Shown in pieces: positions 1 through 12,239 of a stretch of DNA of 64,000 nucleotides (positions are counted from its first letter, which is position 1; every line of letters begins with the position of its first letter). The DNA is from Hofstenia miamia. Lineage: Eukaryota; Xenacoelomorpha; Acoela; Hofsteniidae. The stretch covers positions 458,771-522,770 of the forward strand of contig CABFPE010000032.1 of the NCBI GenBank assembly GCA_900660155.1, read 5' to 3'. The notes under the pieces are model-generated. The model saw only the letters and a list, made by a program, of their open reading frames with translations, had not been told where the DNA came from and made no database searches. A program made the translations under genes and the position numbers.

Positions 1-755
1 GAAAGTGTTATAATATATACTATTATTGAATTTAAATTTTGCATGTCCTAATCTCAAAGATGCATATGAAACAATCTTAGAAAACACTGAGCTTGTCTTT
101 ATTAGAAAGTGTTATAATATATACTATTATTGAATTTAAATTTTGCATGTCCTAATCTCAAAGATGCATATGAAACAATCTTAGAAAACACTGAGCTTGT
201 CTTTATTAGAAAGTGTTATAATATATACTATTATTGAATTTAAATTTTGCATGTCCTAATCTCAAAGATGCATATGAAACAATCTTAGAAAACACTGAGC
301 TTGTCTTTATTAGAAAGTGTTATAATATATACTATTATTGAATTTAAATTTTGCATGTCCTAATCTCAAAGATGCATATGAAACAATCTTAGAAAACACT
401 GAGCTTGTCTTTATTAGAAAGTGTTATAATATATACTATTATTGAATTTAAATTTTGCATGTCCTAATCTCAAAGATGCATATGAAACAATCTTAGAAAA
501 CACTGAGCTTGTCTTTATTAGAAAGTGTTATAATATATACTATTATTGAATTTAAATTTTGCATGTCCTAATCTCAAAGATGCATATGAAACAATCTTAG
601 AAAACACTGAGCTTGTCTTTATTAGAAAGTGTTATAATATATACTATTATTGAATTTAAATTTTGCATGTCCTAATCTCAAAGATGCATATGAAACAATC
701 TTAGAAAACACTGAGCTTGTCTTTATTAGAAAGTGTTATAATATATACTATTATT
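1..755. repeat. 104-bp tandem repeat (satellite-like array)
   Basis: Units begin at 1, 105, 209, 313, 417, 521, 625 and 729, giving seven full copies of 104 bp and a 27-bp partial copy that ends where the sequence changes near 755. By eye the copies are identical, which implies recent amplification or homogenisation. The period is not a multiple of three, so no repeat protein is encoded. The array starts at the window edge and probably continues to the left. The unit is AT-rich and has no inverted-repeat spacer structure like a CRISPR array. Confidence 0.97.
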
Positions 756-2229
756 CTAGAGAAATAACTAAATACTAATAAGTACATAAACGAAAACACT
801 CTATATAATCACTGTATTAAAATTCTATAAAATCAGTTTGTGAAATCACAATTACCACTCGACTTCATATGAACAAATATCTTCCCATATGTTACATGCA
901 ACATCAGAAAATGTGAGAAATAAAGGCATTCTTTTCCCAATCCCTCATGTGGAAACATCAATTCCTATTTCCACGGTTAGTCTGGTACTGGCTTAGCATA
1001 TTAAACCACCGCACTGATGCATGGTGATAGGACGCAACTAATTTAAATCAAAATTCGTTCAGTTCTTTGAAATTGGAGCCTAACGAGGTCTAAAAGAGTT
1101 AATTTAGCTATTATAATATTTATAAAGATTTAGTTAAGGACAGGGTGATCCGCGACCCGACTCAATATAAGAAAAATTACTTGCAAATACTCTCAAAATT
1201 ATCAATATAAGCAATACAAAATAAAAAAATACAAACTTAATTAAAATCTTCAATGATTCAAATGTTTTACTTCTAAGGTGTTCCTTAAATCTGTTAGGGT
1301 TATTCCAACCTAGCAATTGCATGTAATCCGAGAATTTCATTTCCAATATTAAGAAATGCAAGTGTTCAACCTTCTTTGATTTCATGAAGTTTCCTAAGTT
1401 TAAAATTGAAGTTCGGCAGATTAAATTTTCCTTAATTTATAAACCCAACCTCTGTTTAAATTATTATTTAGCTCCCCAGTTGGAAGTAAAAATAGGAAAT
1501 AAAAAGCAGAATAACTCAATTTATAGCAAAACTAATGAGAGAACTTTAATTAACAGTATAATTGCAATACTGTCACCTGGTGATAATAATATAATTTTCT
1601 CAAGCCTTAGATTTTCATTGTATTTTCTTCCAAAGTAAGCAAAATATCCCCTCTCATCAGAGGCCAGAATGTATTTTTGCTAATTTTGGTCGTTAAGCGG
1701 TCGGTATAATTACAGGCCTTTCGTGATGTTCTCCACACGGAGCATTCCATCTCTGATGCATTTGTCACTTTAATTTGCACATTTGTTATGAAAATATCAA
1801 ACTCTGCATTTGAATTGTAACTTTCTTGAATGTAAGCAAATTACAGAAATTTCCGACTGCCATGTTTTCTGAATTACTTCTGATCTTGTAAATGTCATAT
1901 GGATCATTAATTTATTGCCAATACCATTAATGTTGCAAGTTTTGGATTTGCTATCATTAAAAAATTTCCTAGAAAACTCATATATCTTATTATTAGGAAA
2001 CTAATGGGGATCTATAAGGATTTGTGATATGATAAAGCTTTAGAATGCTACTATTCAGAATAATATTTTTTTCATTGATTTGTATTTTAGTGGGATTGCA
2101 ATTAGATTTCAAAACAATAATTATTTAGAAGTCAAAATAGTGAAAATAATGTGTTAAATATTGCTTAGAAATTAATCTGAAAGTACTGTTTCATTGTGTT
2201 TTCTCTGACTCTGCATTAATTTGTTTAAA
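756..2229. other. Intergenic stretch, nothing recognised
   Basis: No gene, RNA or transposon domain is recognised here. An 83-codon minus-strand ORF at 1134-1385 ends in a hydrophobic segment followed by a short tail, but it has no recognisable motif and may be chance in AT-rich DNA. Confidence 0.5.
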
Positions 2230-2775
2230 TTATTGCTGCTGTTATTTCCATATTTACTGGTTTTGGTACTTCTCACTATTTTTTTCAACAACTTTATCAA
2301 CCCTTATCACTTGCACCAGTTCTTCTGTTTATGTTGTTCTTCACATAGTTTGTCCTTATTGCTTGCTCTTGTGCTGCTATTTTCTGTGCTACTATTTCCA
2401 CTTTCAGTTCTGCCTTGGTGCTCTCTTCTCTGTCACAGTTTTCTGTATTCCTCCAATATTCCCATGCCTTCTGTCTACTCCTTGTTTTGGTCGGCTTCTA
2501 TCTACTCAGGTGCTTGCTCTTTCCCATTTCCCTCACTTATGAACCCGGTCCACCTTCATAAAACTCTGTTTTAAGTACCCACATATGCTATGTGCAGTCA
2601 TATGCTTTCCAGTAGTCTATTTCTGACATTGCCAAGTTTTTCTTCATTTCTACACCATTACCTAGTCTATTAGGAACAGATCTTAGCATTCTCTACTCCT
2701 TGTCCTGATTCCTTGAAGTCTATCTAAATCGTCTTTAAGTTTAATGCTCTCTTTGCTGCTAGTACCTTTATGGTC
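2230..2775 (-). mobile_element. LINE fragment, restriction-like-endonuclease family, antisense
   Basis: Reading the minus strand gives degraded stretches matching the family seen at 14262-17450. The part at about 2570-2300 resembles the segment EYWRNTE...AIRTNWVKK there, with stops and substitutions. The part at about 2770-2590 carries an LLAA-K-ALNL-like piece and then NLAMSEIDYWKAYD, which fits the early reverse-transcriptase block (…AWIDYKKAYDS…). The order of pieces does not match one intact element, so this is a rearranged relic. The leucine- and serine-rich plus-strand ORF at 2221-2574 is only its antisense shadow. Confidence 0.7.
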
Positions 2776-2789
2776 AAAGAAATTGTGTA

Positions 2790-2862
2790 TATATATATAT
2801 AGAATATGCTAAGTCTTAGCAAATTATCATTTAATATATATATATATATATACAGCTATCGC
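2790..2862. repeat. (TA)n tracts
   Basis: Two TA-dinucleotide runs near 2791-2802 and 2837-2853. Many similar tracts flank transposons in this window. Confidence 0.8.
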
Positions 2863-3369
2863 ATTGTTTACATAATTTTTACTGAAAACAAATAATGAAA
2901 TAGATGTCAACATAAGCCGTAGTGTAAATATATCATATCACAAGTGTTTCTCTTACAAATTCCATTGCAAAATTTAGAATTTCCATTTGCTTGAAAGAAA
3001 TATTTCATAAATTGAAAATTAAAATTATTAGTTTGCGATAATTCTTTTAAAACGCTTTTCTAATAAATTTAAAATAACTGATTTCTAACGCGATTTCTGC
3101 AGTAAGATTAGACAACTACTGATAAATAAACTGCAACAATGGTGTCAAAAAACCACAATACTCAATACAAAAGGTAATATTTACCGAAATTCAATCCTTT
3201 TCTTTGATATCACTGCAGACAGCTTGCTTAATACACTGTAAGGGTTAATAATTATCAGCCACGACCCAACCATAACCAATATCATAATGCACATATAACT
3301 AAAATGACTGTAATTAAGTTAAGATTATTTATATCAAGCCAATTGCTAATTCATATATACTTGTACATT

Positions 3370-3605
3370 TCCTTGACCTCCTTCATCTTATCACCATTGC
3401 TCATCTCAACCCACCCCCATATGGGCACTTGTCCTAGATCATTGTCAATGCTGCGCAATTTCCTAATCCAGGCTTCAATCCAGACTCTCTACTTGCCTTC
3501 TCCAATGTCTGCACTTGCTTCTACAATATCTTCCTCAACCGTGCATACATCTCTATACCCTAAAATATGCCACGCCTAAACCTCAGCATGTGCTCATCTA
3601 TCTCT
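3370..3605 (-). mobile_element. LINE RT fragment, restriction-like-endonuclease family, antisense
   Basis: On the minus strand the sequence from about 3570 starts with the same LRFRRGIF block that begins the plus-strand element at 14262, but a stop replaces the following Gln. It then jumps to KMYARLRKIL and KQVQTLEKASRESGLKPGLG, matching KQVE-LE-A-RESGL in the other copies. The catalytic YMDD block is deleted. It is the same family and orientation as 2230-2775, separated by about 600 bp. Confidence 0.7.
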
Positions 3606-3719
3606 TTGCCACTTTCCCATCTCTCTCGCCTTCTCTCTCTCTCTCTCCCTTTTCAACTGTTCTTTTGGTAAGTGCTAGATTAATTTTAGAGATATGCCCT
3701 ATATATATATATATATAAC

Positions 3720-4376
3720 AGCATCATTCATCTATTTCAATTTCGACATTGGTAAAATGAGCTCTGTAATCTTATAATTAGATGAATTTAGTTCTTTTGT
3801 AAACTGTGATTTTAGCTTAATTATTTCCGTTAATTATTACGCAGTATCTTTGTTTAAAATTTTATTGTACTGAACCTGTTTTGTTTACTCATGTTAGCAG
3901 CAACAGTGTACTATTATTTGATTCCTTTACCAGTTTTGTTCGTATAAATATGTGCGATTTATTAATTTATGTTCTCTTCAGTTATTCTCAGTAAATCGCT
4001 TTTTACTTTATTATCTTGACTTTATATTTTACTAAAACTTATGTGTTTCTAAATTCGCTTGCGTAGTTAAACGGCACTCAGACGGAGTACAGCTTGGCTG
4101 GCATCTTACCTTCAAGTTAGGTATACGGTTAAGGACTTTGTTGTACTGCCTTTCATTCGTAAATAAAATTAAAGTTTAATGCTTTCACCAAAATTGCACG
4201 ATGAGTTTCATTGTGTTTAGGTTTTTAACTTACACGTAGGTTTCACTCACAGCACCCAAGACTTAGGGCTTCTTTATTCTTTACTTAAATAGGTCTCTAG
4301 TCTTATACGACTCTTTCTTAAGGTTATCTGTATCGGGTCGGCCGAGTGTGGCCACTCTTCCCTAACACGATCTCCT
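3720..4376. other. No recognised feature, ends at an N gap
   Basis: I see no gene here. The 32 bases before the N run (about 4345-4376) are repeated directly after it (4520-4550), so the gap may be a duplicated contig edge or a tandem repeat of unknown copy number. Confidence 0.5.
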
Positions 4377-4519
4377 NNNNNNNNNNNNNNNNNNNNNNNN
4401 NNNNNNNNNNNNNNNNNNNNNNNNNNNNNNNNNNNNNNNNNNNNNNNNNNNNNNNNNNNNNNNNNNNNNNNNNNNNNNNNNNNNNNNNNNNNNNNNNNNN
4501 NNNNNNNNNNNNNNNNNNN
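4377..4519. other. Assembly gap (143 N)
   Basis: Run of N flanked on both sides by the same sequence of about 31 bases. Confidence 0.99.
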
Positions 4520-4692
4520 TGTGGCCACTCTTCCCTAACACGATCTCCTGTTTACTTTTAACTTTTATTAGGATAGGGTATTATAGCAGGAGGAGTTAGT
4601 TAATAATTTGTAGCATTGGTAAATCCTTGCTTTGACTAGAAACCATTAATAGATAGCTTAGTAGGGTTGCTCGCTGATTTCATACCGATGCC

Positions 4693-4695
<3 letters not shown>

Positions 4696-4731
<36 letters not shown>
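4696..4731. repeat. (TA)n microsatellite
   Basis: Uninterrupted TA run of about 36 bases. Confidence 0.95.
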
Positions 4732-4734
<3 letters not shown>

Positions 4735-4829
4735 AATATTTTTGATCAGGCCATATGCTCAATAGAGTTCAATAATATATATATGGGGAAGAAAATGTTG
4801 ATAATGTAGTAGAAAAATTGAACATACTT

Positions 4830-5420
4830 ATATATTTTTGAGCAAAGCTTTCCTATTCGCAAGTTTAAAATATCAGATAGAGATCCAATCTGGATAACAC
4901 CCAAGATTAAATATCTTGAATCAGAACCATGAATTTGTTCGTAAAAAGCAACACCAAAAACATAATGTTATTAAAAAAATTCTTAAGATCAATTTACAAG
5001 AGCTTAATCAAATAGGATCAAGAAACTGGCGGAAAAAATAGATAATGTTACACATAGTAACAAGCATAGTAACAACAGGATAATGAGACGCCTTTGAGCC
5101 CTCCCAGCTTAATAACGATCTCACCAAGCGCAGTTGCAGAAATTAAAATATTAATCAACGTAGGAAAATCCTCAACATTCTGTCTTGAGGGTTCTCCTCC
5201 TACAATTGAAATAAATGACGCTTCATACACTTTACGAACATGCAAACGTACTTCGAATGGTCCATCAAGCATTCCCTTTTGGGCGTTTTGTGAGTATTGG
5301 GATATACTTGCCCTGATTAACCAACACATTTGGAATTTATCCTTAACGAAAGCTGATTTCCCTAAACCATATAAACTTCCCAAAATTTCAAATGCCTTAA
5401 ATTCAAATGATATTGTAATG
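4830..5420 (+). mobile_element. Decayed APE-type LINE, linker and N-terminal RT fragment
   Basis: Plus-strand translation shows ISDRDPIWITPKIKYL near 4870-4920, which resembles the linker between endonuclease and RT in L2/CR1-group LINEs, where a DPWI/PW-T-IK block is usual. An open stretch at 5094-5450 contains TSNGPSSIPFWAF, then LALINQHIWNLSL, resembling the RT block GPD-IPFW...I-P...IWN-SL. Many stops lie between the pieces. The 128-codon minus-strand ORF over the same bases has no match I recognise and is taken as a shadow. Subfamily is uncertain. Confidence 0.6.
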
Positions 5421-5449
5421 TCACTCGGGTACAATCGGGACCTCTGTAT

Positions 5450-6280
5450 TTGATTGGTTGCACCTATTAGGCTGTAGCAACTATTAGCAAAGGCCTAGGG
5501 TCCAAATTAAACAATGGAGCCCCGGTTTTGGGTAGCCAGGGAAACTGGTAGCGAGTATTAGCGAAAGTTTCCTTGGTTACCGTCGATGTCTTTTATATTA
5601 TATTAGTTTTATATATTATATAATTTATGAACCTTTTGTAAAGTGTCTTGATTTGTTATGATATATTTCAATCTAATTTGCAATTATTTAATTTCGACAT
5701 TAGTCATATGAACTAGTGCTTTAATTGATTGTCCCCTCGTTTTCAATTCATGTTGCTTAACATAAACTTTGATCAACGAGGGAAAATTGTAAATACGATA
5801 CAGGTATTAACTCAATTTTTATAAATACCTAGGACACATTGTAATTCAAGCAAAAAATCTATTAGCTTAGCTTAACACGAGTGTTGTCTTTTCTCTCACT
5901 GTGGTTTTATCTTTTTGCTTTTTTATATTTCTTTATTTATACATAGGTTAGGGACAAGGACATGCTAAATCATATATTTAGTATGTCCTTGGTTAGGGAT
6001 AACAAACTTTATTGTAATAGATAATACGAATTGAGACATGATGTAGGGTAGCACTATTTCCTCTAGGGAACACTTAGCTCATGGTAGAACTTCGGCGTGG
6101 TGCCATGTGGAATTAGTGGACACAACTCTTTTTGAATCTAAAAAAGATAGTTATGTTCAATGACCAATCAGTTGTTTCGTTGAAACCAGAGGATGGCTAA
6201 GTTTATGCTTGTTTTTCTCACTGCTATGAAGAACCCCCTCTGATTCTACAATATTCGAGGAATATGCATTACGCCATTAT
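5450..6280. other. Intergenic stretch, nothing recognised
   Basis: No coding signal or transposon domain is recognised. A region of slightly higher GC at 5455-5590 contains short repeated words (tagcgaaag, attagcaaag) but no clear structure. Confidence 0.4.
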
Positions 6281-6289
6281 ATTTGAGGC

Positions 6290-8050
6290 ATTTGAAAAAG
6301 CTGTTCACCGTAAATATATTTCTCCTGCAATACTTAGTTGTGCTTACGTAATGCAATTTTCACATAAAAAGGTCAATGCACAGCTGATTGCTTACTAACA
6401 ATGCAACATAAAATAATACAAATACAAAATGACAAGAATATGGATGATGCCCTGCAATTCTAACTGATTTTTCTAAAGCAGTTAACCAGCTTGACCAAGA
6501 AGTTGTTGCAGAAAAATATTGCCAATTCATTGAATCACCATATATATGTAAGTGGCTACATTCATTCACTACAGATCGTGAACAACGTCTAGTTTGGAAA
6601 GGTGTGTTACAGGAAACTCTAGTTATTAATTTGGGTTGCTGAAAGGAGCTGTTCGGGTTCAAACTTCCTTAACATAGCCTCAGTTTATTTAAGACCAATT
6701 ACTCGATTCGCAATAATTCCCAGATACGAGGATGATACTAATTTAATAATTTGATGCTTGAAAAAAGATGAACCACCAATTAATTGTAATGCAATGACTA
6801 ATGAAGAATTTAAAAGAATGTATGAATGGGCTGTTACCAATAATTTAAAATTTAATTCAAATAAATCTAAGCACTTACGCTTATGCATAAATCGTATACC
6901 CACTTGTAAGTGTGATTTGGAATGCATCAAATATGAAGAAGTATCTTCTTTTAAAATATTAGGAATTACTATTGATTCAATAAACACGCGTCTAAGCTAA
7001 TTGGCTTGTTCACGTGATAGTTAGCTTTTAGCGTGAAAAATTAACATTGAAGCTATGCTGTCCTTCTTTATAAATACATATTTATATGCGCCTAAGACTT
7101 TAATTATAGTAAAATTAATGCAATAATAGGGAATTTTGGCAAAAAATTGTAAAAAGTACCTTCTATGCATGGTAACAGGGCCATTGAAATTCCGTTACCA
7201 TGTAGAACCAATTAGTTTCTTAATATTTAATTAAATATTTCAACTATGCCATTATTTGCTGATAAGATAGTGTACTAACACTAAATGAACATAACATTTA
7301 TCATATATTATTTTATAGAGAAACAGGAAGTTATGATGTAAATGATAAATACTGGTAAAAGTGATGCTAACTTTTTGAAATTCCGTAACCGACTAGATCA
7401 AAGAAAAGTTAATTTTTTGAAAAAAAATTCTGTTTCATTGATGAACCTACTAAGGAGTCACAATTGACACATTTGAATAAAAAAATAATTCGTTATTGAA
7501 TGAGTAGCATCCATTTTAACATGGAAAACGACATTCCATTACTGCTTGACTAACGCCTAATATTTTTCCTGAATTCGATAAACTATATTTTTGAAGATCT
7601 TAAAACTGCAGAATGTTCAAACCAATCTAGAACCAAAGTATTTGAAGCTTTAGCGTTAAGTAGAATCAGCTACTGTTTGAGTGTATAAGGCAGTAATCTA
7701 AGTATTTTGACAAAACTTAATAAATACCTTTTCAAAATTTTCAGAAAGAATTGTTACATCATTTATGAAATGATATTTAAACGGAATCTTACCAACAACT
7801 ACAGAATAATTAAAAATACTAGACATCCATTAAATGAAGAATTCTTAAGTCATAAAAAACTTCCTACAATTACAATATCTAATCTCACAATGTTTCTAAC
7901 ATTAGTTAGAACAGAAGCATTTACAAGATCTTTTGTCAATGCTATCATATGGTACACAATAAATGTTTATTCACTCTCTAAGAAACAGAAAAGAAATTAC
8001 TATTGATAAATGCATGAAAAAAATTCTCTGGAATTTTGATATTTTTAATT
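6290..8050 (+). mobile_element. Heavily decayed APE-type LINE (L2/CR1/Crack-like)
   Basis: Frame-shifted plus-strand pieces follow the normal LINE order. DFSKAVNQLDQ near 6463 matches the RT A motif D-SKAFD. EDDTNL near 6728 is in the place of the YADDT catalytic block. Codons 6758-7000 give WAVTNNLKFNSNKSKHL and VSSFKILGITID, typical of the region after the palm (W-N-LN-KT ... YLG--ID). The C-terminal part follows at about 7640-8030. Stops and shifts throughout show it is dead. Confidence 0.65.
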
Positions 8051-8129
8051 TTAAGTTTGTTTCATATATGTATATGTATAGATAAGCATCAGCTGTATTT
8101 GGTGTGATGTTAATTAAAAATGTTGTTAA

Positions 8130-8400
8130 TGTTGTTGTTCTCGTCCTCCATCTACGCGATGTACTGTCATATGCTTTCATGTAGGAAAGGCAATAATGAG
8201 ACTAAAAAAGTATTGCATTAACCCTTTCTTCTGCAATTCTCCACCACTGCCTTGTCTATTAGCAACTGATATGATCAACCTGCTCTACTTTAAGTAAGAT
8301 GATCACGGAAGTTAGCAATTTCTAAGTTGATGGAAGACAAGTTATTGGCCTGGAGTTACCTTTCTTCCATCCTTCTGTATCAGAAATGTCTTTCATGAAC
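8130..8400 (-). mobile_element. LINE RT N-terminal fragment, restriction-like-endonuclease family
   Basis: The minus strand from 8395 reads KKGNSRPITCLPST then KLLTSVI, which matches the YRPITCLP-M-KLLT block of this LINE family; further on it reads YMKAYDSTS, matching the RT A motif (Y-KAYDSV). Frame changes separate the pieces. It abuts the (TTA)n repeat at 8403-8462. Confidence 0.65.
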
Positions 8401-8402
8401 AT

Positions 8403-8463
8403 ACATGAATTTATTATTATTATTATTATTTTTACTACTGTTGTTATTATTATTATTATTATT
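8403..8463. repeat. (TTA/ATT)n microsatellite
   Basis: Imperfect run of tta/att triplets of about 60 bp between an antisense LINE fragment and the 5' end of the next LINE. Both ORFs across it give runs of isoleucine and are not genes. Confidence 0.85.
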
Positions 8464-8464
8464 A

Positions 8465-10590
8465 AGAAGCGTCGGGTTAAGATTAAAGCAATTAAATTTC
8501 CTTTTTCAAACACCGACGATAATCAAGTCCTTGAACTAGTATCAATTAAACGAGAATTATTTGATCTTGCAAAATCCGAGCCGACAAAGACTAATTGGAC
8601 CAATTACGAAAAAATCAAAGAAAGTAATAGAGCAATGAAGAACAAAAAATTTAACAAAAGCTCGGCAAAAATTCCTTAATCAATTAAATTCTACTCGAGA
8701 AAAATGGTGATACATCCATAATTTATTGAAAATCTAAAGGTCTTTTATTTCTAAATAAATGAATTAAACATCAATAATACTACTCAAATACTAAATCATT
8801 TAAATTAAACATTCAAAGAACTTGGAAATTTCAATTTCCCATCTTATAAGAAAAAACAAAATTCTGATAATCTCAAACAATCAAAACAATTTTCCTTTAG
8901 ACTTGCTACAATCAATGAATTAGAAAACATTGTTAAAAAACTTGATACCAACAAATCAACCGCTTCTTATAATCTCCCATTTTTTATTATTAAACGTTTT
9001 TTTCCTATTTTTGGAGAACAATTATTAGTCGCATTTAATCAATGTATTATTGATTGTGAATTTCCAGACTTACTAAAAAAATCGGATATAACTCCTATAT
9101 ATAAAAAAGGTGACAACCTAAACGCAAAAAATTATAGACCCATTTGTATTACACATCCTTTTAGCAAACTCTTTGAAAAACTGTTGTATATTCAAATAAA
9201 CGCATTCCTAAAATCTGAAAACATCCTATCGAATAAGCAATTTGGTTTTCGTGCTGGGCATAGCACCCAGGACGCAATTTTATCGATCACGCAACAAATT
9301 AAGTCTAATATATCTCATAATAACTGCAGTTGTGTAGCATTACTAGATTTAAGTAAGGCATTCAATTCAATGAATTTCGATATCTTGCAAGACAAGCTTA
9401 TAAATTATAATTTTGGTGTTAACTCAATTAATTTAATCATGAACTTCTTAAAAAATAGACAGCAGCGTGTAATATTAAACAGTAAAAAATCAAGTTACTG
9501 TACTTGGCCCTATTTTATTTGCAATTTTTGTAAATGATATAATAAAACATGTTAAACACAGCGAAATTTACCAATATGCCGACGACACATGCCTAATACG
9601 TACTGCAAAAAATGCTTTTGATGCTGCAAAAAATCTCCAAACAAATATAGAAAAATTAAACAATTATTTTACTAATAATCAACTGAAACTAAATATTGAA
9701 AAAACTCAATTTATAATTTTTTCACCGAAGGTACAAAGAAATCTAATAAATGATATAGAACTAAAGATGAATAATGAGTCAATAAAGCAAAGTGAATCAG
9801 TCAGCTATTTAGGAGTGGTGATAGATAATGAATTAAAATTTGAAAAATTTCTATTTCTACTGAATAAGATTAGATATCTTTATCACTTACGCAATGTAAT
9901 ATCAAGCAATTATCATAAACAACTGATACATGCTTTCTGTTTGTCTCATTTTCAATACTGTTCTTTTCTTTTAACTAACCTAAATTCGAAACATCGTATG
10001 CTTCTATCAAAGACATTTAATTGGTGTATAAAAACTCTAAACTTTGCACAAAAGCATGACGAAGCATCAGTATATCGTAATAAATATAAAATATTATCTC
10101 CGTTCTATCAAATTCATATGCATATGCTATCTATCTTATTTAAATTCAAATCTCTACAAACATCTCTCCTTTTCCTTAATGACTATATTAAATTAAATGA
10201 GCGATCGCAAAAATTTTTTAGTTTAGATAAAAATTATAATGGCTTTCATCACATATCAATAAAATTGTGGAATAATTTAGATTATGAAACGCGAATAGAA
10301 AAAAACTATAAAAAGTTTAGAAAAAAATTGAAACAATTTCTTCTAATAAAACAGTATACATTAGGGGACTGTAATCCACTTCATGCATTCGAAACATACA
10401 TCCAACATTGAGCACCTACACAAACATCCACTCAAACATTGATTATATTATTATATATTGTACATAGTAATTTGTAGTTATTTGTTGATGTTTATTTTTT
10501 TGTCATGTGTTAGTTTGTAGATCTTGTATACATATATTGCGCAATAAATTTGCTCTGACTCTTAATATGTCAGCTCTTGCTGAGAATGGT
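8465..10590 (+). mobile_element. CR1/Jockey-like LINE, 5'-truncated, nearly complete RT
   Basis: Plus-strand pieces are in the normal order. The linker begins at 8465. RT fingers follow at about 8910-9230 with SDITPIYKKGDNLNAKNYRPI and ending near QFGFRAGHSTQDAI. The A motif is LLDLSKAFNSMN near 9347. VLGPILFAIFVND lies near 9500 and QYADDTCL near 9575 with both catalytic Asp residues. A 214-codon segment (9767-10411) covers the thumb and C-terminal region and stops normally. About 30-40 nt that should encode the GVPQGS block are missing near 9497, with a frameshift, so the RT is inactive. The upstream endonuclease domain is absent. The 3' UTR ends near 10590 with aataaatttgctctgactct, a terminus shared with 58330-58430. 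Confidence 0.85.
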
Positions 10591-11395
10591 CGTGTTTCTC
10601 TCACTCTCACAGAAGCAATTCGCAGCTAGCTGTTTGGTGGCATTGCAACCCTTGATGAGGTTTGCACTTTGATAAAAAACAAAAAGAAAACACCACAACA
10701 TTAAATGTTTGCTCGACTAAATCAAGAAAACTCCGCCGAAGCTCTTCTCTTTATCTTAAACTCTTCACCATCCACACCCACAAATGCTGAATAAACACCG
10801 CAAAAGTCACTCTCTCAACCCACAACTCCTCAAAAGGAAATCACCATCACTCCACCAAGTGTGCCAAACTGTTTTCCTTTCCCAGAATATCGCCTGTACT
10901 GCAAAAGCAGACAAAATCAAACGTCAAACCACCCGAAAAGAAGATGAAAACAGGAACAACCGCATTCATCATAGGAAGCGAAATCCTCAAAAAAGTTCGT
11001 ACACGTCTTCAAGAAAAATCGCGCAATACAAAAATACACATGTCGACATTGTAATGCTCAACTCCAGTCTTATCGGTGTGCTCAATTCCAGTCCCTACAC
11101 GTTCCGCTCAAAGTATAATCAATGAAATGTAAGGAAGAAATTCACACCTATCACCACATCTACCTCTTTGAAATCATCCCTGTCTGTGCTGATCATAATC
11201 TTTCAAAGAACTTCGGAATTAAGTACTGCAATGAAATCATAAGAAGCTTCTCTCAACGTCGTCTTAGTGTCATTCCAGTCTTTGATCATTTCCGCCGCGC
11301 TTTATAAATTCCACTCTTCTTGCGTATGATGGCATCCACCTATCTGATAAAGGTCTCTCAGTCTTCAGCCGTAATCTAAGGAACTTCTTTCACAC
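10565..11395 (+). pseudogene. Decayed SGNH-hydrolase-like ORF, possibly a LINE ORF1
   Basis: Immediately after the LINE end, frame-shifted pieces read TAFIIGSEILKKVRTRLQ near 10960, then YHHIYLFEIIPV near 11145-11180, then LAYDGIHLSDKGLSVFSRNL near 11320-11380. The last is the conserved D-x-x-H block of SGNH/GDSL esterases, and the first sits where the GDS nucleophile block is expected, although the sequence there is GSE. Stops and at least two frameshifts show that it is not functional. SGNH domains are known in ORF1 proteins of some CR1-group LINEs and in stand-alone invertebrate genes, so its origin is unresolved. A proline-rich open stretch continues to about 11560 in frame after the SGNH part. 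Confidence 0.5.
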
Positions 11396-11569
11396 TTCTT
11401 AAACTGTCCCAAATCAAAATGGCTCCTTGTATCAACCCACAATTTCCTACGCCAACGCAGCATCATACAACACACGCTGTGCCTTATTGCCAACCCCCCT
11501 CTGTTCATCCCAATATACACCGCCTCCCTATTTCAATGAACAACGTAAACTTTTGGAACGTATTGTTTG

Positions 11570-12230
11570 TATTTATATTGCTACTTAAAAATGTAAAACT
11601 ATATTATATACACATGAGACAACCACGCATATATGCAAACAAACTGCATTATCAACACTACTATAACATATCAATGATATTTAATAAATCTTTTCCTACT
11701 TTAAATTTTACCGGATATCCGGATCCGCTTATGAAATTGCCAATTTTACTGGATACCGGATTCCGCAACATCCTTAGAAATTTCTAATGGAACGAAACAC
11801 TTTCTGCTTAGATCAATTTTTTGCGCTAATTACAAAAATGATACTCATTTGCCTTCTAGACGTCTACATCCAGAGGAATTTTATATTTTTAAAAATCAAG
11901 GTTTTTTTACTTTTTCTAGTATTATTTTCTGTGTGTAACTAAATGAAAATTAAATAGCCAAGTAAATTATTCATAAAATCAAGACAACGTTTTACTTGAT
12001 GCTTTACCACCCATTTGCACACAAATATTGACAATTTAATTAAAAAATCGTTAAAAGAGAAAAATATAGACTAGATTTTATGCACAAACAACTTGTATAA
12101 ACGAAATATGACCAGTTAACATAGATTTCAAATTTTCAATAGCCAACAACAATCAGCAAGCATTCGTTCATCTGCTCTATCACTGTATCAGCTTTCGATA
12201 CCTAATGGAAGCGTTCTCCATGTTGATCGC
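11570..12230. other. No gene; possible hAT-type terminus at 11710-11770
   Basis: Nothing coding is recognised. The short GC-rich block at 11710-11768 contains repeated ccggat/ggatcc words of the same kind as the ends of the hAT element at 51575-52968, so it may be a stray terminus of that family. Confidence 0.35.
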
Positions 12231-12239
12231 TAATTTTCC

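Noticed and set aside
1..755. CRISPR-like array
   Set aside because: Copies are contiguous 104-bp units with no variable spacers, in a eukaryotic sequence.
2221..2574. 117-codon leucine/serine-rich plus-strand ORF as a membrane protein
   Set aside because: The minus strand encodes LINE fragments of a known family here; the hydrophobicity is an antisense effect.
4274..4561. ORFs on both strands across the 143-base gap
   Set aside because: Mostly N, flanked by a duplicated 31-base word.
8322..8679. Isoleucine-run ORFs on both strands as a protein
   Set aside because: Translation of the (TTA)n repeat joined to LINE sequence.
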